A stretch of 64,000 bases of DNA from Microstegium vimineum (GCA_022036555.1 CM039137.1:5830319-5894318); one strand, 5' to 3'; numbered from the stretch's first letter, positions 10,677 to 23,040 are shown. Notes: a model not told the origin generated them from the letters alone. Numbers and translations are program-made.

Positions 10677-11504
10677 CATCGTGTGTCACGATGCCTTAAG
10701 GGTTCCGAATGGCCTCCCACAATACCGACCACCTTGGGCTCTCCTTCATCCGCTTCAGGAGCCTGGAGTTCATTTGTTCCCCGAACGGAGTCTTCACCTG
10801 TGTGTCACCCTCACCAGATCAGGATACCGACATCTTGGTCGAATCGAGGAGGGCCACCCGACACCCTGTGAGGACGCGCTGATCGTGACTCCTGGGCCAT
10901 GAGGTCCTAGAGCTGCCTCCCCCGGTCTTAGGAAGGCATCCCCCTGGCGCGATGCCAGAGGACCCCACTCGCTAGAGATGTTCGCAAACGGCGTCGGGGA
11001 CTCAGACAACTACAACGACAAAATTGACCACTCGACTGAGCACGCCGTGCTACGCTTCGTGCGCACCCAGTACGACTATCTCTTGGGGTCTGACCCCTCC
11101 TCCGATGGTGATGTGACAACGCCACTCGACGACCACCTGCTAACCATCACTACAACGGCAGGAGTACACCAGGATGTCAAGAGGAGCCTTGACAACTCCC
11201 CCTGACTCTAACGAGAGTATGGGGTCGGATACGGGACGAGCGACGTACTACGCTTCGGACGAGCTGTCATCTAAAGGCAGTGACCGCCCAGTCCTTCGCT
11301 GACGGAGATCGCACCGGCGAATCGAAGGCTGCTAAGTGCCACGGCCCTCCCCGGACCGCGCGTAGAGACTAGCGCTCTCCTACGTCAACGCTGCTATCCT
11401 GATCGAGGGAGACGCGTGGTCGAGGAAGACATCCCTGTGACGTATCCATGCGCCCTCGTCAGCGCCTCTTCCATCATAGAATGGCTCATCGCTTTGAAGA
11501 TGAC
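10677..11504 (+). pseudogene. Element I leader and gag N-terminal remnant
   Basis: Leader and possible gag start downstream of the primer-binding site. One open frame, 10978-11205, encodes an acidic 75-residue peptide (MFANGVGDSDN start, then FVRTQYDYLLG), the kind of N-terminal segment seen in Tat-like gypsy gag proteins. No zinc knuckle, protease or RT follows, because the sequence is cut at 11505 by the end of element A's LTR. No 3' LTR of I is in the window. Confidence 0.4.
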
Positions 11505-12097
11505 TGTTGGTATTTCTTATGACTATTGAATAAATCCACAAGCGCACAAATTATACCGTTGTAGCACTTCACCTAGGAGTATTTCAAGGTATCGTAATTT
11601 ATATTTTCCCAAAGGAAAGCTATGCTAGAAATGATAATTGGATAGAGATCCTAGAGAGCACCTCAACTTAGTACCAACTAGTATAGAGGGGTAAACGATA
11701 TATGTGATATGAAGGGGTTGATGAATGAAGAAGCTACGGTAAATGATACTTAGAACAGACTAGATAGAACAACAAGGTGGGAGAACAATGAGAGAGTATA
11801 GGGACTCCTAGGTACTTCACTCTACTTCAATATACTTAGCCAATTAACTAGTCTAAACACTATAGTTTGTCTCCTCAATACAAATATGCTAGGCGAGGGG
11901 ATAGATCAGCAGGAGGACAAAACTCCTACCAGACCGCGCCCTCTTCTTACGGGGGCCTTACCTTTTAAGAACTTGCCTATAAACACGTGGTGGAATACAA
12001 CGACTAGACAAGGTTGTCATCTCTTGCTAGCTACCACAAACAATCCATGCAGCAAGCGATAACCAAGGATAAGATGATGTATAAACACCACGCTTAC
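11505..12097 (-). mobile_element. Element A: 3' LTR, terminal piece
   Basis: This is the last ~590 bases of a minus-strand LTR, starting TGTTGGTATTTCTTATG on the plus strand. Its reverse complement matches the end of element B's 3' LTR (31396-31699): the same ...GTGCGCTTG(C/T)GGATTTAT(C/T)CAATAGTCATAAGAAATAC ending. The LTR resumes at 31700 on the other side of B: AAAGTAGTAAG...GTAAG joins GTAAGCGTGGTG across the insertion exactly as in B's uninterrupted LTR. The base before B is the end of TSD CTTAC (12093-12097). Confidence 0.75.
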
Positions 12098-13290
12098 TGT
12101 TGACGGTAATTAAGAGCTATTTTGTCACCATCAAAATACCGTCAACATCCTCATTTTCAAAGGAAAACAAGGATAGCCTGAACATATTGTGCCAAATAAC
12201 TAGTTCTACATGTCCCATGACTATTTGATGCAAGTAATGACAAATGGAGACTTTTGGGAGCTAGTGGGCCCACTTAGGGGGTTGGCCGACCACCCTGTGG
12301 ACCCACTTGGCCACCTTATCCCCCATGATCCATGTAACACTCTCAAGAACACTCTCTACCCTTGGATCCAAGTGTGTTTACCTCCCAACGGTCCAGATTC
12401 ACAACACAAAGATCCATGGGCCCACATCAATGAAATCAGCGTCACAAATCAACTCAGAACCGAAACTCAACACGTATGACAGGTGGGACAAGTAACCAGA
12501 GGGCCGAGGTGGGCCACAGACCACTATATGTGGTCGACCGACCTCAAGGTGGGTCCCACCAGGCCACCACTTGGTCCCTGACCAGTGGGCCACCATCTAG
12601 AAGGTGCAGAGGGCTCACATGGCAGCATGGGCGGTCGGCCGACCATCCATAGGGCGGTTTCACCCCCTTCAACCGCCTCACTCACTCCCCACATGATGAA
12701 AATCATCACCCTTGATCCTTAGGTGGTTCTGAAGTCAGTTGGATCCAATGGTGGTTGATGAAGGTGACGCGGATCGCTGACGTGGCACCGGAGTAGCCCC
12801 TACTCCACCTCTAGCTATAAATAGACCCCTAGAGCTCCCTTCTCATTCATGCCTCATTGGAGAAACTACTCTCTAATCTCTTAGCGGAGCTCTTCAGTAG
12901 TGTTATGCTAGTTGGAGGAAAGCCCCGGGTCTGTCGGGAATCTTCTCTGGAGTTCTTCCTCAGCGGATGCGAGTCTCTTGTAAGTTTAGCACTTGTAAGT
13001 GACTTCTTCTGAGTTCTTTATAGTATTCAGTGTTCTAAATCTGGTTTAGCTGTTATACAACTTTTCATGCTTGATCATCACTTTGCTCAGAGTAAAGTGC
13101 TTTAATCTTAGGCCAAGGTTAAAGTAGTAAGATTAGTGTAGACGTGGTGTCTAAGCTTAATCTTGCCTTTGTAAACCGCTTATCGCGCGGATTGTTTGTG
13201 GATGCTAGTAGAAAGTGACAGCTCTATCTAGTCTTTGTATTCCACCACGTGTGTCAGATAAGTTCTTAAAAGGTAAGGCTTCAATACAAC
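12098..13290 (+). repeat. Element B 5' LTR, truncated at its 3' end
   Basis: Begins with an inverted pair, TGTTGACGGTA...TACCGTCAACA, within the first 50 bases. TATA box TATAAATA at 12816-12823. It matches the 3' LTR up to TCAATACAAC (13290), then jumps directly into pol coding sequence, so about 300 LTR bases plus everything up to the pol linker are deleted. Confidence 0.85.
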
Positions 13291-14623
13291 ATGATGTTGC
13301 ATAGATCTAGAAGAACCCACAGATCTGGAGAAATCCAAACCCCCATCTAAGCCCTCTATAGAACTTAAACCCCTTCCAGCTGGTTTAAAGTATGCCTTTC
13401 TAAATGACGATCGTGAGGCCCCTGTGATCATCAGTGATAAACTCTCTCCTGAAGAGACCTTTAAACTCCTCACCATCTTAGAAAAATATCAGTTAGTTTT
13501 AGGCTATTCTCTTCAAGATCTTAAGGGCATTAGTCCCGCTCTTTGCACACATCGCATTCCTATCGAACCTGAGGCTCTTCCTTCTAGATAACCTCAACAT
13601 AGGCTGAATAATGCGATGAGATAAGTAGTAAAGAAGGAGGTCTTGAAACTCTTGCACGTGGGGATCATCTACCCCGTTCCTCATAGTGAATGGGTTAGCC
13701 CTGTGCAAGTTGTGTCTAAGAAGGGAGGTATGACGGTCGTTCGAAATGACAAGAACGAGTTGATTCCTCAACGAACCGTCACAGGTTGGAGAATGTGTAT
13801 AGATTACCGAAAACTCAATAAGGCTACAAAGAAAGATCATTTCTCGTTACCTTTCATCGATGAGATGTTGGAATGGCTTGCAAAGCATTTCTTCTTTTGT
13901 TTCCTTGATGGTTATTCGAGATATCATCAAATACCAATCCACCCCGATGATCAAAGTAAGACCACTTTCACATGCCCCTATGGAACATATGCATATAGGC
14001 AAATGTCTTTTGGCCTATGTAATGCTCCTGCTTCTTTCCAGAGGTGCATGATGTCCATTTTCTCCGATATGATCGAAGAAATCATGGAAGTTTTCATGGA
14101 CGACTTCTCCGTTTATGGAAAGACTTTCGATGATTGCCTTGAGAATCTGGATAGAGTCTTACAAAGATGTGAAGAAAAGCACTTAGTCCTGAACTGGGAG
14201 AAATGCCACTTCATGGTTCGCGAAGGCATAGTGCTAGGACATAGAGTGTCCGAACGTGGGATAGAAGGGGATAGAGCTAAGATCGAAGTTATAGAACAAC
14301 TTCCACCTCCCACGAATGTCAAGGGAATCCGTAGTTTCCTTGGTCATGCTGGCTTTTATAGACGGTTCATACAAGATATCTCTCAAATTGCCCATCCGTT
14401 AACAAGCCTGCTAGCCAAAGATGCACCCTTTGACTTCAATGATGAGTGCTTAGATGCTTTTTATGTTCTCAAGAAAGCACTCATCTCAGCTCCAATCATT
14501 GAACCCACTGATTGGAAGCTCCCCTTTGAAATAATGTGTGATGCTAGTGATTATGTTGTCGGTGCGGTATTAGGCCAAACCAAAGATAAGAAGCATCATG
14601 CTAATATGCTAGCAAAACCTTAA
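13291..14623 (+). pseudogene. Element B reverse transcriptase (broken)
   Basis: Gypsy-type RT that would copy the element RNA into DNA. The frame opens in the protease-RT linker (ELKPLPAGLKYAF) and runs through RT: CIDYRKLN, then CFLDGYSRYHQI, TFTCPYGTYAYRQMSFGLCNAP, and the catalytic FMDD box at 14093-14104, then SFLGHAGFYRRF and the start of RNase H (FEIMCDASD). In-frame stops lie near 13590 and 13622 before a clean 326-residue stretch (13643-14623). A frame change near 14615 separates it from RNase H. The lineage is Athila/Tat by RT style; inactive. Confidence 0.9.
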
Positions 14624-14890
14624 CAGGGCCATAACTAAACTATGCAACAACTGAAAAAGAGCTGTTGGCCATGGTGTTTGCTATAGACAAGTTTAGATCT
14701 TACTTAGTAGGACCAAAAGTCATTGTCTATACAGATCATGCTGCTCTTAAGTACTTGCTCACTAAGAAAGATTCTAAACCACGTTTAATAAGATGGATCT
14801 TGCTACTCCAAGAATTTGATCTTGAAATAAAAGATAAAAAGGGAGTAGAAAATTCTATTGCCGATCATTTGAAAGAAGCACAGGATTTGC
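14624..14890 (+). pseudogene. Element B RNase H domain (frame-shifted from RT)
   Basis: Continues the RT polyprotein in another frame: TTEKELLAMVFAIDKFR, then VYTDHAALKYLL and LLLQEFDLEIKDKKG, ending VADHL-like SIADHL. The FEIMCDASD part of the domain lies before the frame change. The RNase H would remove the RNA strand during cDNA synthesis. Degenerate. Confidence 0.85.
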
Positions 14891-16148
14891 CCATCGACGA
14901 CTTCCTCAGAGATGACACACTCCTCAAGATAGCAGACTCCAACCTCTGGTATGCAAATATAGTCAACTTTATGGTTGTAGGCCACGTCCTGCCAGGGGCA
15001 GATATGAAGAAACTAGTTCAGAAAAGTCGAGTGCATCTCTGGGATGAGCCATACCTCTATAGAGTATGCAATGATGGATTGCTAAGAAGATGCGTACCTA
15101 TGGAGGAGGAAATCAAGATCATGGAAAGATGCCATGGAGCAGAGTACGAAGGTCACTATGGAGCCTTCATAACTCATGCTAAGATTTGGCAGAGTGGGTT
15201 CTTTTGGCCAACCATGTACAAGGATACCCATGACTATGTCAAAATATGTGCAAGGTGCCAGAAGCACGGGAACATCAATACCCGAGATGCCATGCCACTC
15301 ACCAACAACCTACAAGTCGAGCTCTTTGATGTATGGGGCATCGACTACATGTGGCCCTTTCCTCCATCGAAAGGGTATGTGTATATCTTAGTGGCGGTGG
15401 ACTATGTGTCCAAGTGGGTAGAAGCATTACCCTACCGCAAAGCTGATGTAGCCAATTCAAAGAGAATGTTCCATGAAGTGATATTCCCCAGATTTGGAAC
15501 CCCAAAGTTAGTCATAAGTGACAGGGGTCTCACTTCATTGACAAAGGCTTCCGCCAGTTCCTCACTAAGCAAGGCATCTGACACAATGTTGCAACCCCAT
15601 ACCATCCTCAAATAAGTGGTCAAGCAAAAACATCCAACAAACAAATCAAGAACATTATGCAAAAGACCGTGGAAGAGATGGGCACCGCTTGGAATTACAA
15701 GCTACTAGAGGAACTTCGGGCATATTGGACCACATACAAGACCCCAATTGGTATGACACCATACCAACTTGTATACGGAAAGACACGCCATTTTCCCGTG
15801 GAATTAGAATTCAAAGCACATTGGGCAATCAAGAAATGGAACATGGATTTGCCAGCTGTTGGAAAATTCAGGAAGATGCAAATCTCTGAATTGGAAGAAT
15901 GGAGAGAGAAAGCATACCACAATGCCAGGATATACAAGGAAAGAACCAAGAAATGGCATGACAAAAGAATCAAGGTCAAGGAATTCAAGCCAGGAGACAA
16001 GGTCCTGCTATTCAACTCAAGGTTCATGCTCTTCGGTCACGGGAAGCTAAAAAAGCAAATGGGAAGGGCCATACCTCGTCGTCAATGCCGCGACTCATGG
16101 AGCAATCACACTCCAGGACGACGACGACAAAATCTTCAAGGTAAATGA
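14891..16148 (+). pseudogene. Element B integrase (broken)
   Basis: Inserts element cDNA into host DNA. The HHCC zinc finger is readable (EGHYGAFITHAKIWQSGFFW, then CARCQKHG), followed by the catalytic core with first Asp in DVWGIDYMWPF and second in VISDRG. A frame change near 15525 breaks the core before the catalytic Glu region. The C-terminal part resumes at 15657 (WTTYKTPIGMTPYQLVYGK, KVLLFNSR) and ends at 16148. Non-functional. Confidence 0.85.
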
Positions 16149-16685
16149 CCAACGTCTTAAAGTTTTCTATGAGCATGAAATTCCTAAACAAGAAATTGAT
16201 ATGATAGATTTTGTTCTTAATCCAAATTAGAACTAAAATCTACATGTTTTAACTTTTTTGTTCAAATTCCCAAAATGACCTTAGGAATAGCCTAGACTTA
16301 GCCTTGAGTACCCACACGAAAAAGTTCGGCCCATTTGGACTCTAAAGGCGATCGACCGACTGTCATTTTGGGCCAAACAGCCCAAAACTTCACAAGCTGG
16401 CTCACCTGACCCGAACAAGTTCAAAACCTGGCTCGGTCGGTCGATAGCTTTCAAAAAGCGATCGGCCGATCATGGTTCAAACTCATTCAAACGTCCCGTT
16501 GCACAGGAACGTTGGACCAACATTCTCCTTCGGTTTTCATCGCGATCCGAGCGAAAACGAAGGCCCTGAATGTTGTTTCTCCTCTTCTTAACCCCTTCTT
16601 CTTCATCCTTCCACCTTGCTTTCTTTCACAACCAGCAACATCATCATCACCTCTTGCAATCCCTCACACCTCCTTGATCACCACC

Positions 16686-17462
16686 ATGGCTCCACCATGC
16701 AACAATGGCAAAATGCCACTCGTTCCCATCGATGGAAGCCCGTCCAAGACCCGAGACCTCATCAACACCGATGCCATGGCCGTCGATGTCCTCGACGTCA
16801 CACCTCTGGCCATGGCACCGCCACCCGCGATGCCAACCACCCCTATAGGGGGTCGGCCGACCGGCTCCTGGAAGTCGGAGCGGATGCGGAGCATCGCCCG
16901 ATCGATGTCTCCGCGCCACAACCTCAACAAGCCCGCGACGCGACCAGTGACGCCCAAAAGGCCGACCACCGGTCAATCGGGGGTGAAGAAGGCGCCCATC
17001 TCCTCCACCGACGGCGACATGAGCACGGGTTACACTCACTCGTACTCGCCATCAACACCGCCAGGGATGCAGATTCAGAAGGCTCAAGGTGGACCGGGGA
17101 GAGGCAAGGTACTCATCCCTCCTCTCACCTCCGAGGAGTGGAGGGAGGGGGTGTGCAGATCCCTCGAGATGGAGGAGTCCCGCAAGTCTGTTCAGCGGAC
17201 TAGCAACCCGCCATCTATCTCCGGCCCTCCAGGACAGTTCGAGGATGAAGATGAAGAAAGTGACATGGAGAAAGTGTTTCGCATAGTCGCGCGACTTAGG
17301 GAGAACAACACTAAGTTAGCAGAACGTGCAACAGAGGATAGAATGACGCACCTAGATCTTGAGGATAGTTTCAATGATCTTCGCATTAGCACCAATGCGA
17401 AGATCAAGCGCTTGGCCCAGACAATCAAGAGAGAGGATCTCTTTGCCCCTCCATCTCCATAA
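16686..17462 (+). CDS. Element B third ORF, 258 residues, function unknown
   Basis: Lies between integrase and 3' LTR, the place where Athila-type elements carry an env-like or extra ORF. The ATG at 16686 has strong context (ACCATGG) and a CT-rich leader; the frame also extends upstream to 16512, less likely as the start. Residues 1-150 are Pro/Ser/Thr-rich and basic, apparently disordered, with an SP-rich stretch (SMSPRHNL, SPSTPPG). Residues ~195-250 are acidic, then a heptad-rich coiled coil (VFRIVARLRENNTKLAER). No signal peptide or membrane segment, so an envelope role is not supported. It is the only long unbroken frame in B. It contains a copy of the palindrome GGTCGGCCGACC (16851-16862). 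Confidence 0.6.
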   Translation: MAPPCNNGKMPLVPIDGSPSKTRDLINTDAMAVDVLDVTPLAMAPPPAMPTTPIGGRPTGSWKSERMRSIARSMSPRHNLNKPATRPVTPKRPTTGQSGVKKAPISSTDGDMSTGYTHSYSPSTPPGMQIQKAQGGPGRGKVLIPPLTSEEWREGVCRSLEMEESRKSVQRTSNPPSISGPPGQFEDEDEESDMEKVFRIVARLRENNTKLAERATEDRMTHLDLEDSFNDLRISTNAKIKRLAQTIKREDLFAPPSP

Positions 17463-19210
17463 ATCACTAGTTCATCAATAAGATAGGCACTTAGGTTTAT
17501 TTCTTTATTCGTTTTCCCTTCATATTTGTAACATGTGCCTAAGAAGTCTTTGAATTGAATAAAAAGTTTGGTTCTGCTGGTAGTTTGCCCAGCAGAGCCC
17601 CTGCATTTGATCTATGTTTGTCACTGAATTCAGCATGCCCCGAAACAAGTATGGGGGAGGTCGGTCGACACTCCAACTTGTCAAAACACCAGAATGACCA
17701 CTGAATCATGCTATACACGTCCATGACATCTTCCACAAAAAAGTTGGACCGAAACGACCACTTTTGTGCATCGGCCGATGCACTTCGGAGGCCAAAATTC
17801 AGAAAAGACAAAGCAAATCAACATTCAGAGGTAAGGGATCTGAATGCAGAGTTCGAAGTGGCAAAACTACTCCGAAGAGCGGTCAGCCGATCGTGCTTCT
17901 AGGTCCCGGACCCACCAGCGAGCATCCATTAAACTTCAAGCGTCTACCCGGACTGGTTTGCCACGTCTCTCGTCTTTCCTCTATGCTTTTTCATTTGTTT
18001 TCTCATTTTCCTTTCAAGAATAAAAATAAAATATAAATAATTTCCTCATGAAATTCATCACTCAGTTTAAATTCCTTTTAATATTTAATAAAACAAGAGA
18101 TCGCTTCCAAAATGAAAATTTTGAAAAGTGACATGATCTACGACATTTAAAGGGCAAAAGCGTCATAAAGACAAATTCTTGTTTTTTTGCTTATACTAGT
18201 GGGAAAACACTTTGATAGCAAAATCATATGGACTAAGTTTTTGATTAATGTGATATAGTCTCGGCTCATGATTCATACCATTTATATTTAAAGTTCTTGG
18301 AGATTAATTTTTGAAAATGTCATAAAACCATAATGTCACTACTCCTCTATAGTGAGAAAAATCCTACCACAACCTTAAATATTTATGCAAGTTCAAAACC
18401 TTCCTTATATGCTTCTTGTATTTGCTTTGAGTTTTGTCAAACCTTGTGACCCTTGTTGAGAATTATGTCATAGTTCAAAAATCAAGATCACATACATGCC
18501 ACACATTTCTGCTACTTCTACACTGCAAGTACGCAAAAACATGCATGTCCATTTACATGATCATCCAATGAATACTCTAGTAATAAATATTATGATCTCT
18601 CTCCAATTTCTTTAAAAGAGATATGGCTATCATGAAAAATAATGTTGAGCAAAGCTTTAATATATATATATATATATATATATATGTTGATGATAGCCAT
18701 GGTTAAGGAGATCATACACATGGTTAAGGAGTACATGTTAGTCATATACCATTGTTCACACACATGCACATCTTGATCTAGGATTATGACATTCTTCTCC
18801 TTGGATCCTTGTTTTGACTTCACAATATAAGTGATGCAAGTTTGCTACATTGATTATCCCTACCTAAGCTCCACATAAGCCTTTAGAAGTAGGGAGATAC
18901 AAAGAAGGCAATCTCTTTATGCCTTGGTGAGGAATCATACACCTTGAGTGACTTAGAGTGCTATAAGAGGAGTAAGTTGACTTATGAGATTTCTTTTGAA
19001 AAATTTATCAAAAACTCCAAGTACTAAAATATGATTCGGGAAGATGACTTTGCCTCGAAGATCTATTCCATTTCTCAACTTCTCAAGGATATATGTTAGC
19101 CAATACCATATATCCCATTGGTATGACAAAATGTCTTGAATGAATCTATATGCTTGCTTTATACTTTGAATAATATGGTCTTGTTATCTTTTAACCTTTA
19201 CTCGAGGACG
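17463..19210 (+). other. Element B 3' non-coding region
   Basis: AT-rich, no supported ORF. Includes variants of the GGTCGGCCGACC palindrome near 17653 and 17768. It ends in the ACTCGAGGACGAGCAAAG sequence that precedes the polypurine tract; element A has the related CGGGACGAGCAAAG at the same place (plus ~46170-46190), which ties the two together. Confidence 0.7.
18658..18685. repeat. (TA)n microsatellite
   Basis: About 13-14 uninterrupted TA units inside element B's non-coding region. Confidence 0.9.
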
Positions 19211-19236
19211 AGCAAAGAGGTAAGTATGGGGGATCT
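19211..19236 (+). promoter_or_regulatory. Element B polypurine tract
   Basis: AGCAAAGAGGTAAG followed by TATGGGGGATCT sits directly before the 3' LTR (TGTTGACGG at 19237) and would prime plus-strand DNA synthesis. Confidence 0.7.
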
Positions 19237-19405
19237 TGTTGACGGTAATTCAGAGCTATTTTGTCACCATCAAAATACCGTCAACATCCTCATTTTCAAA
19301 GGAAAAAAAGCATAGCCTGAACATATTGTGCCAAATAACTAGTTCCACATGTCCCATGACTATTTGATGCAGGTAATGACAAATGGGGACTTTTGGGTGC
19401 TAGTG
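19237..19405 (+). repeat. Element B 3' LTR, left piece
   Basis: Matches 12098-12265 with about seven substitutions. Interrupted after TAGTG (19401-19405), the target duplication of solo LTR C; the LTR resumes at 30343. Confidence 0.9.
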
Positions 19406-20511
19406 TGTGACAGAACCTCTTAAGAACAAGGCCCACTTGCCAGGATTAATGTCCATCCGACTTAATCCAAAACAAATGATCCAAGTCTTAATCAGCCGTC
19501 AGGTGTCGCCACTTTACCGCGAGTCATTCACCTCTTTATGAACATGATCTCCTCATTACAAACATTGCAGGAGTAATACAATAATTTAATTTAAATCAAA
19601 GTAGCGGAAATTTGAAGTCATATGACAAATCATAAGTTTTGAAACATAACTTAAGTGTCATACGATATTAATACATCAAGCCGCTGATAGAGTATAAACA
19701 AAACAACCGAGGTACTCTTGCCCAAGAGTCAAGCAAAGACATCTAATCCTCATCATCCTCCACTGAAACAACAGTCATGCAACACGAAGCTACACATACC
19801 GGATTGAGACCCTCATCTGCAACAGGGGTTAACAAACCCTAAGTACGGGAGTACTCAACAAGACTTATCCGACAAAAGAAAATATTTGGTGGACAAAAGG
19901 TATGCAAGTCATAGGATTCAAGGCGTGGTTTGCAAGAATCAAGTATTTTGCATAATTGAGCATTTTTAAAAAGAATTGAAATTCATTTAATTCGATTACT
20001 CAAGCACCAATCTAGATTTATGATTGATGACAAAGTAATAAACCATCCATGAAAGGAAACCATCAAGTATCAAATTTAAGTTTCATTAACTATGTTGTAA
20101 AAGACAGGGTTATGTTTCCATATCCGAGGAACACGACGATTCAAACCGGTTTGTCCCAGCTGGGGCTTCCCTATCACACGGCATATACAACACTAAAGCA
20201 CACATATGACTACCTTTCCCTGGATCCTCCCGCCAAAACCGGGGTTCCGCTACCCGAGAGCACAGTACACCTCCATCCAGTTCCTAGAACTTGGAGGGTA
20301 CACACTACTCTCGCCATCTCTCCACTCCCAGTGCGGTTTGACCGATCTTAAAACAGGAATAGTTAGAGTCCAGCTTCCCCAAAGTATGTGATAAGTACTC
20401 CAAAGTCACAACCCTTGGACTTGTTACAATGGACGGTCCCTAATGACACAGGCGCAGAGAACCCGCTCACCAGATATCCATATTTGATGGCTCCCAAACA
20501 CCGTGTCCGCC

Positions 20512-20593
20512 CGGTCCCGAATTATTACTTCCAACAACATTCCTTTCTCAAAAGAGCATAACCATTTGCCGAAGCAATAAGCAATGTGTAAGT
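20512..20593 (+). repeat. 82-bp direct repeat, left copy
   Basis: Begins CGGTCCCGAATTATTAC and ends GCAATGTGTAAGT, directly before D's 5' LTR. It is repeated at 27717-27798 with one difference. It belongs to solo LTR C. Confidence 0.95.
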
Positions 20594-21089
20594 TGTTGGG
20601 GATACTACCTCAGCGTATCCCAAGGGAGCTTATGGGCCTACCGACTAGAAGACGGCCCAGTCACGAGGCCTTGCAGCACGCGACCGGCCCGCCATGCTCG
20701 CCAAGGACTTCGGAGAAGCCTTGCTCTCCAAGGAAGGTTCTAGTAGATAGACTCGGATCCCTTGCCATAGGGGGACGATCGTAATCTGTTAGGATATGGA
20801 AATTGTAACCCTGCTCCCTGGCTATATAAGGCGAGCAGGAACCCCCCTCAAAACAATCTCTTAGACCTCTCTCAGATCAACTACAGATCTTGTAACCTAA
20901 TACGCAAGATCAATCCAGCCACGAAAACACAGGACGTAGGGTATTACGGTAATTTGCCGGCCCGAACCTGTCTAAATCGCCGTGTCTACGCTCTCTGTGT
21001 TACGCTTGATCGCCGTCGCCACACCTCCGCCTACAATCTACTACCGTAGGGTATCCCCTAGGTAGAATGCGACACGTATTTTGTCGACA
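20594..21089 (+). repeat. Element D 5' LTR, 496 bp
   Basis: TGTTGGGG...TCGACA. TATA box TATATAAG at 20823-20830. Followed by GT and the primer-binding site. Confidence 0.8.
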
Positions 21090-21091
21090 GT

Positions 21092-21110
21092 TGGCGCGCT
21101 AGGTAGGGGG
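21092..21110 (+). promoter_or_regulatory. Element D primer-binding site
   Basis: TGGCGCGCTAGGTAGGGGG, two bases after the LTR. It starts with TGG, as expected for pairing with the CCA end of a tRNA; I do not assign which tRNA. Confidence 0.65.
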
Positions 21111-21126
21111 TGTGTGCATCAACGTC

Positions 21127-22293
21127 ATGGCTCGTCAAGCGTTTACGTTCCCGGATTCGATGGTCCTCCCTACGGCTGGCACCGTACTTCAGATCGGATC
21201 TATCTCCTGGACCGTCGGATCTACCCCCCGACGGACAGACGCGCCGTTGCTCGCGCATCATCCCACCACGTTGACACGTCGCCAGCAGAAGAAGATCAAT
21301 GTCGACGACCTGGTCGGCGCCATCGACCGCTCCAACGCCAGCATCACCGAGTGCATCGACCTCGTACATGCGGTACGACGTCGGCTCCCCGGCCACCACG
21401 GTCACCGGCCACACAGCCGCCGAGGCGTAAAAGCGCGACCGTAGCAACGAGAGGTGTCCACATCCCTCCGACTATGCCATACGGGCTCAGCAACCAGGCG
21501 GCGCTTCTTCAACGCCAGATGCCCCGACTAGTCTTCGACCAGATCCCTCCAGCGCCCATCATGAGCACCATCATCGCTTCTCCGATCTACAGCGACTCCG
21601 ACTAGGCAAGGTCCCTCGACGACACGACCTCGTCAGGCTCGGTCGCTACCACGAGGCCAGAAGTTCCTAACCCCCTCGGATAGACCAGCGACTTCCAAGA
21701 GTACTCACCGACCCTCGGGAGAACAATTTTTCAAGCCTCTGCCAAGAGCGCCCCTCATGATGAAGAAATGGAGTTCGTCTCCATCGTCCACAGTAATCGG
21801 TCAACCGACGAGTTCACAAACAGACCAACACGAAGAAAGTTAATAACCGCAGAAGAGCTCACGACAGCTACAAATTACCACGACGACCAGATCCACATCA
21901 CACGAAGCAGGGAGAACAAGCGACGTCACTCCCGCCACTAGGAACGCGAGAGGTATAGGAACCGCCGACCAGACTACGACAGCGACTGAAGGACCGGTTC
22001 TCACCGGGACCACCCGTCAAACAGCTCCAAGCGTTACCCGCAGAGGCACGATCGTAGGCGAGACAACCGCTATATCACCAACGGAGGACCAAGCGCAGAC
22101 TACGACACCTCCTATGACAAAATCCTCGACTGCCCATGCCCCATACACCAAAACTCTAGGCACACCATGCGTGATTGCAACCTCCTAGCAGCGGCAATCA
22201 GGAAAGCGAAGAGGCAACAGGAAAGCGAAGAAAGATAACTCCAAAAGGAGCGAAGACCAAGACCCACCAGCAACGAAATTCCAGCCACCATCA
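21127..22293 (+). pseudogene. Element D gag remnant
   Basis: Capsid-type protein of the element, broken into several frames. The ATG at 21127 follows the leader and opens a 106-residue frame (MARQAFTFPDSM start, IDRSNASITECIDLVH). The centre is frame-shifted. Near 22123-22180 a degenerate zinc knuckle is readable (DCPCPIHQNSRHTMRDC), the CPxHxxxxHTxxxC form usual in Tat-type gags. Function would be RNA packaging; not intact. Confidence 0.65.
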
Positions 22294-23040
22294 GTGACAT
22301 ACTCCATCTTCGGAGGTAGCATGGTCATCGAAGGAGAAAGACGACGCTGCCAAGTTCGAAAAGACATTTACTCTGTCGCCGCTGTAGGTGACAACTCGGC
22401 GAGTGCTCACTATCTAGATTGGTCGGAGCAACCTGTCAGTTTTTCAGGGGAAGAAGAATGGACAGACTACAGGTACCCTAGTCGTTTCCCACTCATCCTC
22501 GACCCGACTATCGCCACGTGCCGCTTCAGGAAGGTGCTAGTCGATGGTGGCAGTGCACTAAATATCATCTTCGCCGACGCATTCCGCCAACTCTATTACT
22601 CAAAGAAGGATCTACTGCCAGTGAATTTCCCTTTCTGGGGTATTATCCCAGACAAGGTATCTACACCAGTAGGACAAATTACACTCTCTGTACAATTCGG
22701 AGACCAAAATCATTTCAGGATCGAGAACATCAACTTCATCGTCGCTGACTTTCAAACAGCCTACCACGCGATCCTCGATCGCCCGACACTCGCAAAGCTC
22801 ATGGCAATACCACATTATACCTACATGGTGCTAAAGATCCCAACGCAGCAGGGCATCCTCAGCCTCCGCACCGACCTGAAAGTCGCGTACGAATGTGAAC
22901 AACAAACAATCCACAACGTCGGGAAGCCTCGCCACCACGACAAGCACTGCTCCACCACCACCGACAACCCTACAGCCATGAGACCAAAGGAGATGCAAGC
23001 ACCAACAATCAACACCGATCCTTCTTGCAAACACATGTGA
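22294..23040 (+). CDS. Element D aspartic protease (retropepsin-like), 248 residues
   Basis: Cleaves the Gag polyprotein. The active-site motif VLVDGGSALNIIF lies near residues 81-93. YHAILDRPTLAKLMAIPHY later in the domain is the Tat-lineage version of the conserved ILGR region, here with Asp for Gly. The frame is open from the gag end and stops at 23038-23040. Where autonomous relatives continue into RT, D has only a short spacer, so this is the last sense-strand gene. Confidence 0.8.
   Translation: MTYSIFGGSMVIEGERRRCQVRKDIYSVAAVGDNSASAHYLDWSEQPVSFSGEEEWTDYRYPSRFPLILDPTIATCRFRKVLVDGGSALNIIFADAFRQLYYSKKDLLPVNFPFWGIIPDKVSTPVGQITLSVQFGDQNHFRIENINFIVADFQTAYHAILDRPTLAKLMAIPHYTYMVLKIPTQQGILSLRTDLKVAYECEQQTIHNVGKPRHHDKHCSTTTDNPTAMRPKEMQAPTINTDPSCKHM

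Noticed and set aside
13300..17462. Possible full autonomous retroelement in B
   Set aside because: Stops and frame changes in RT, RNase H and integrase, and gag plus protease are deleted.
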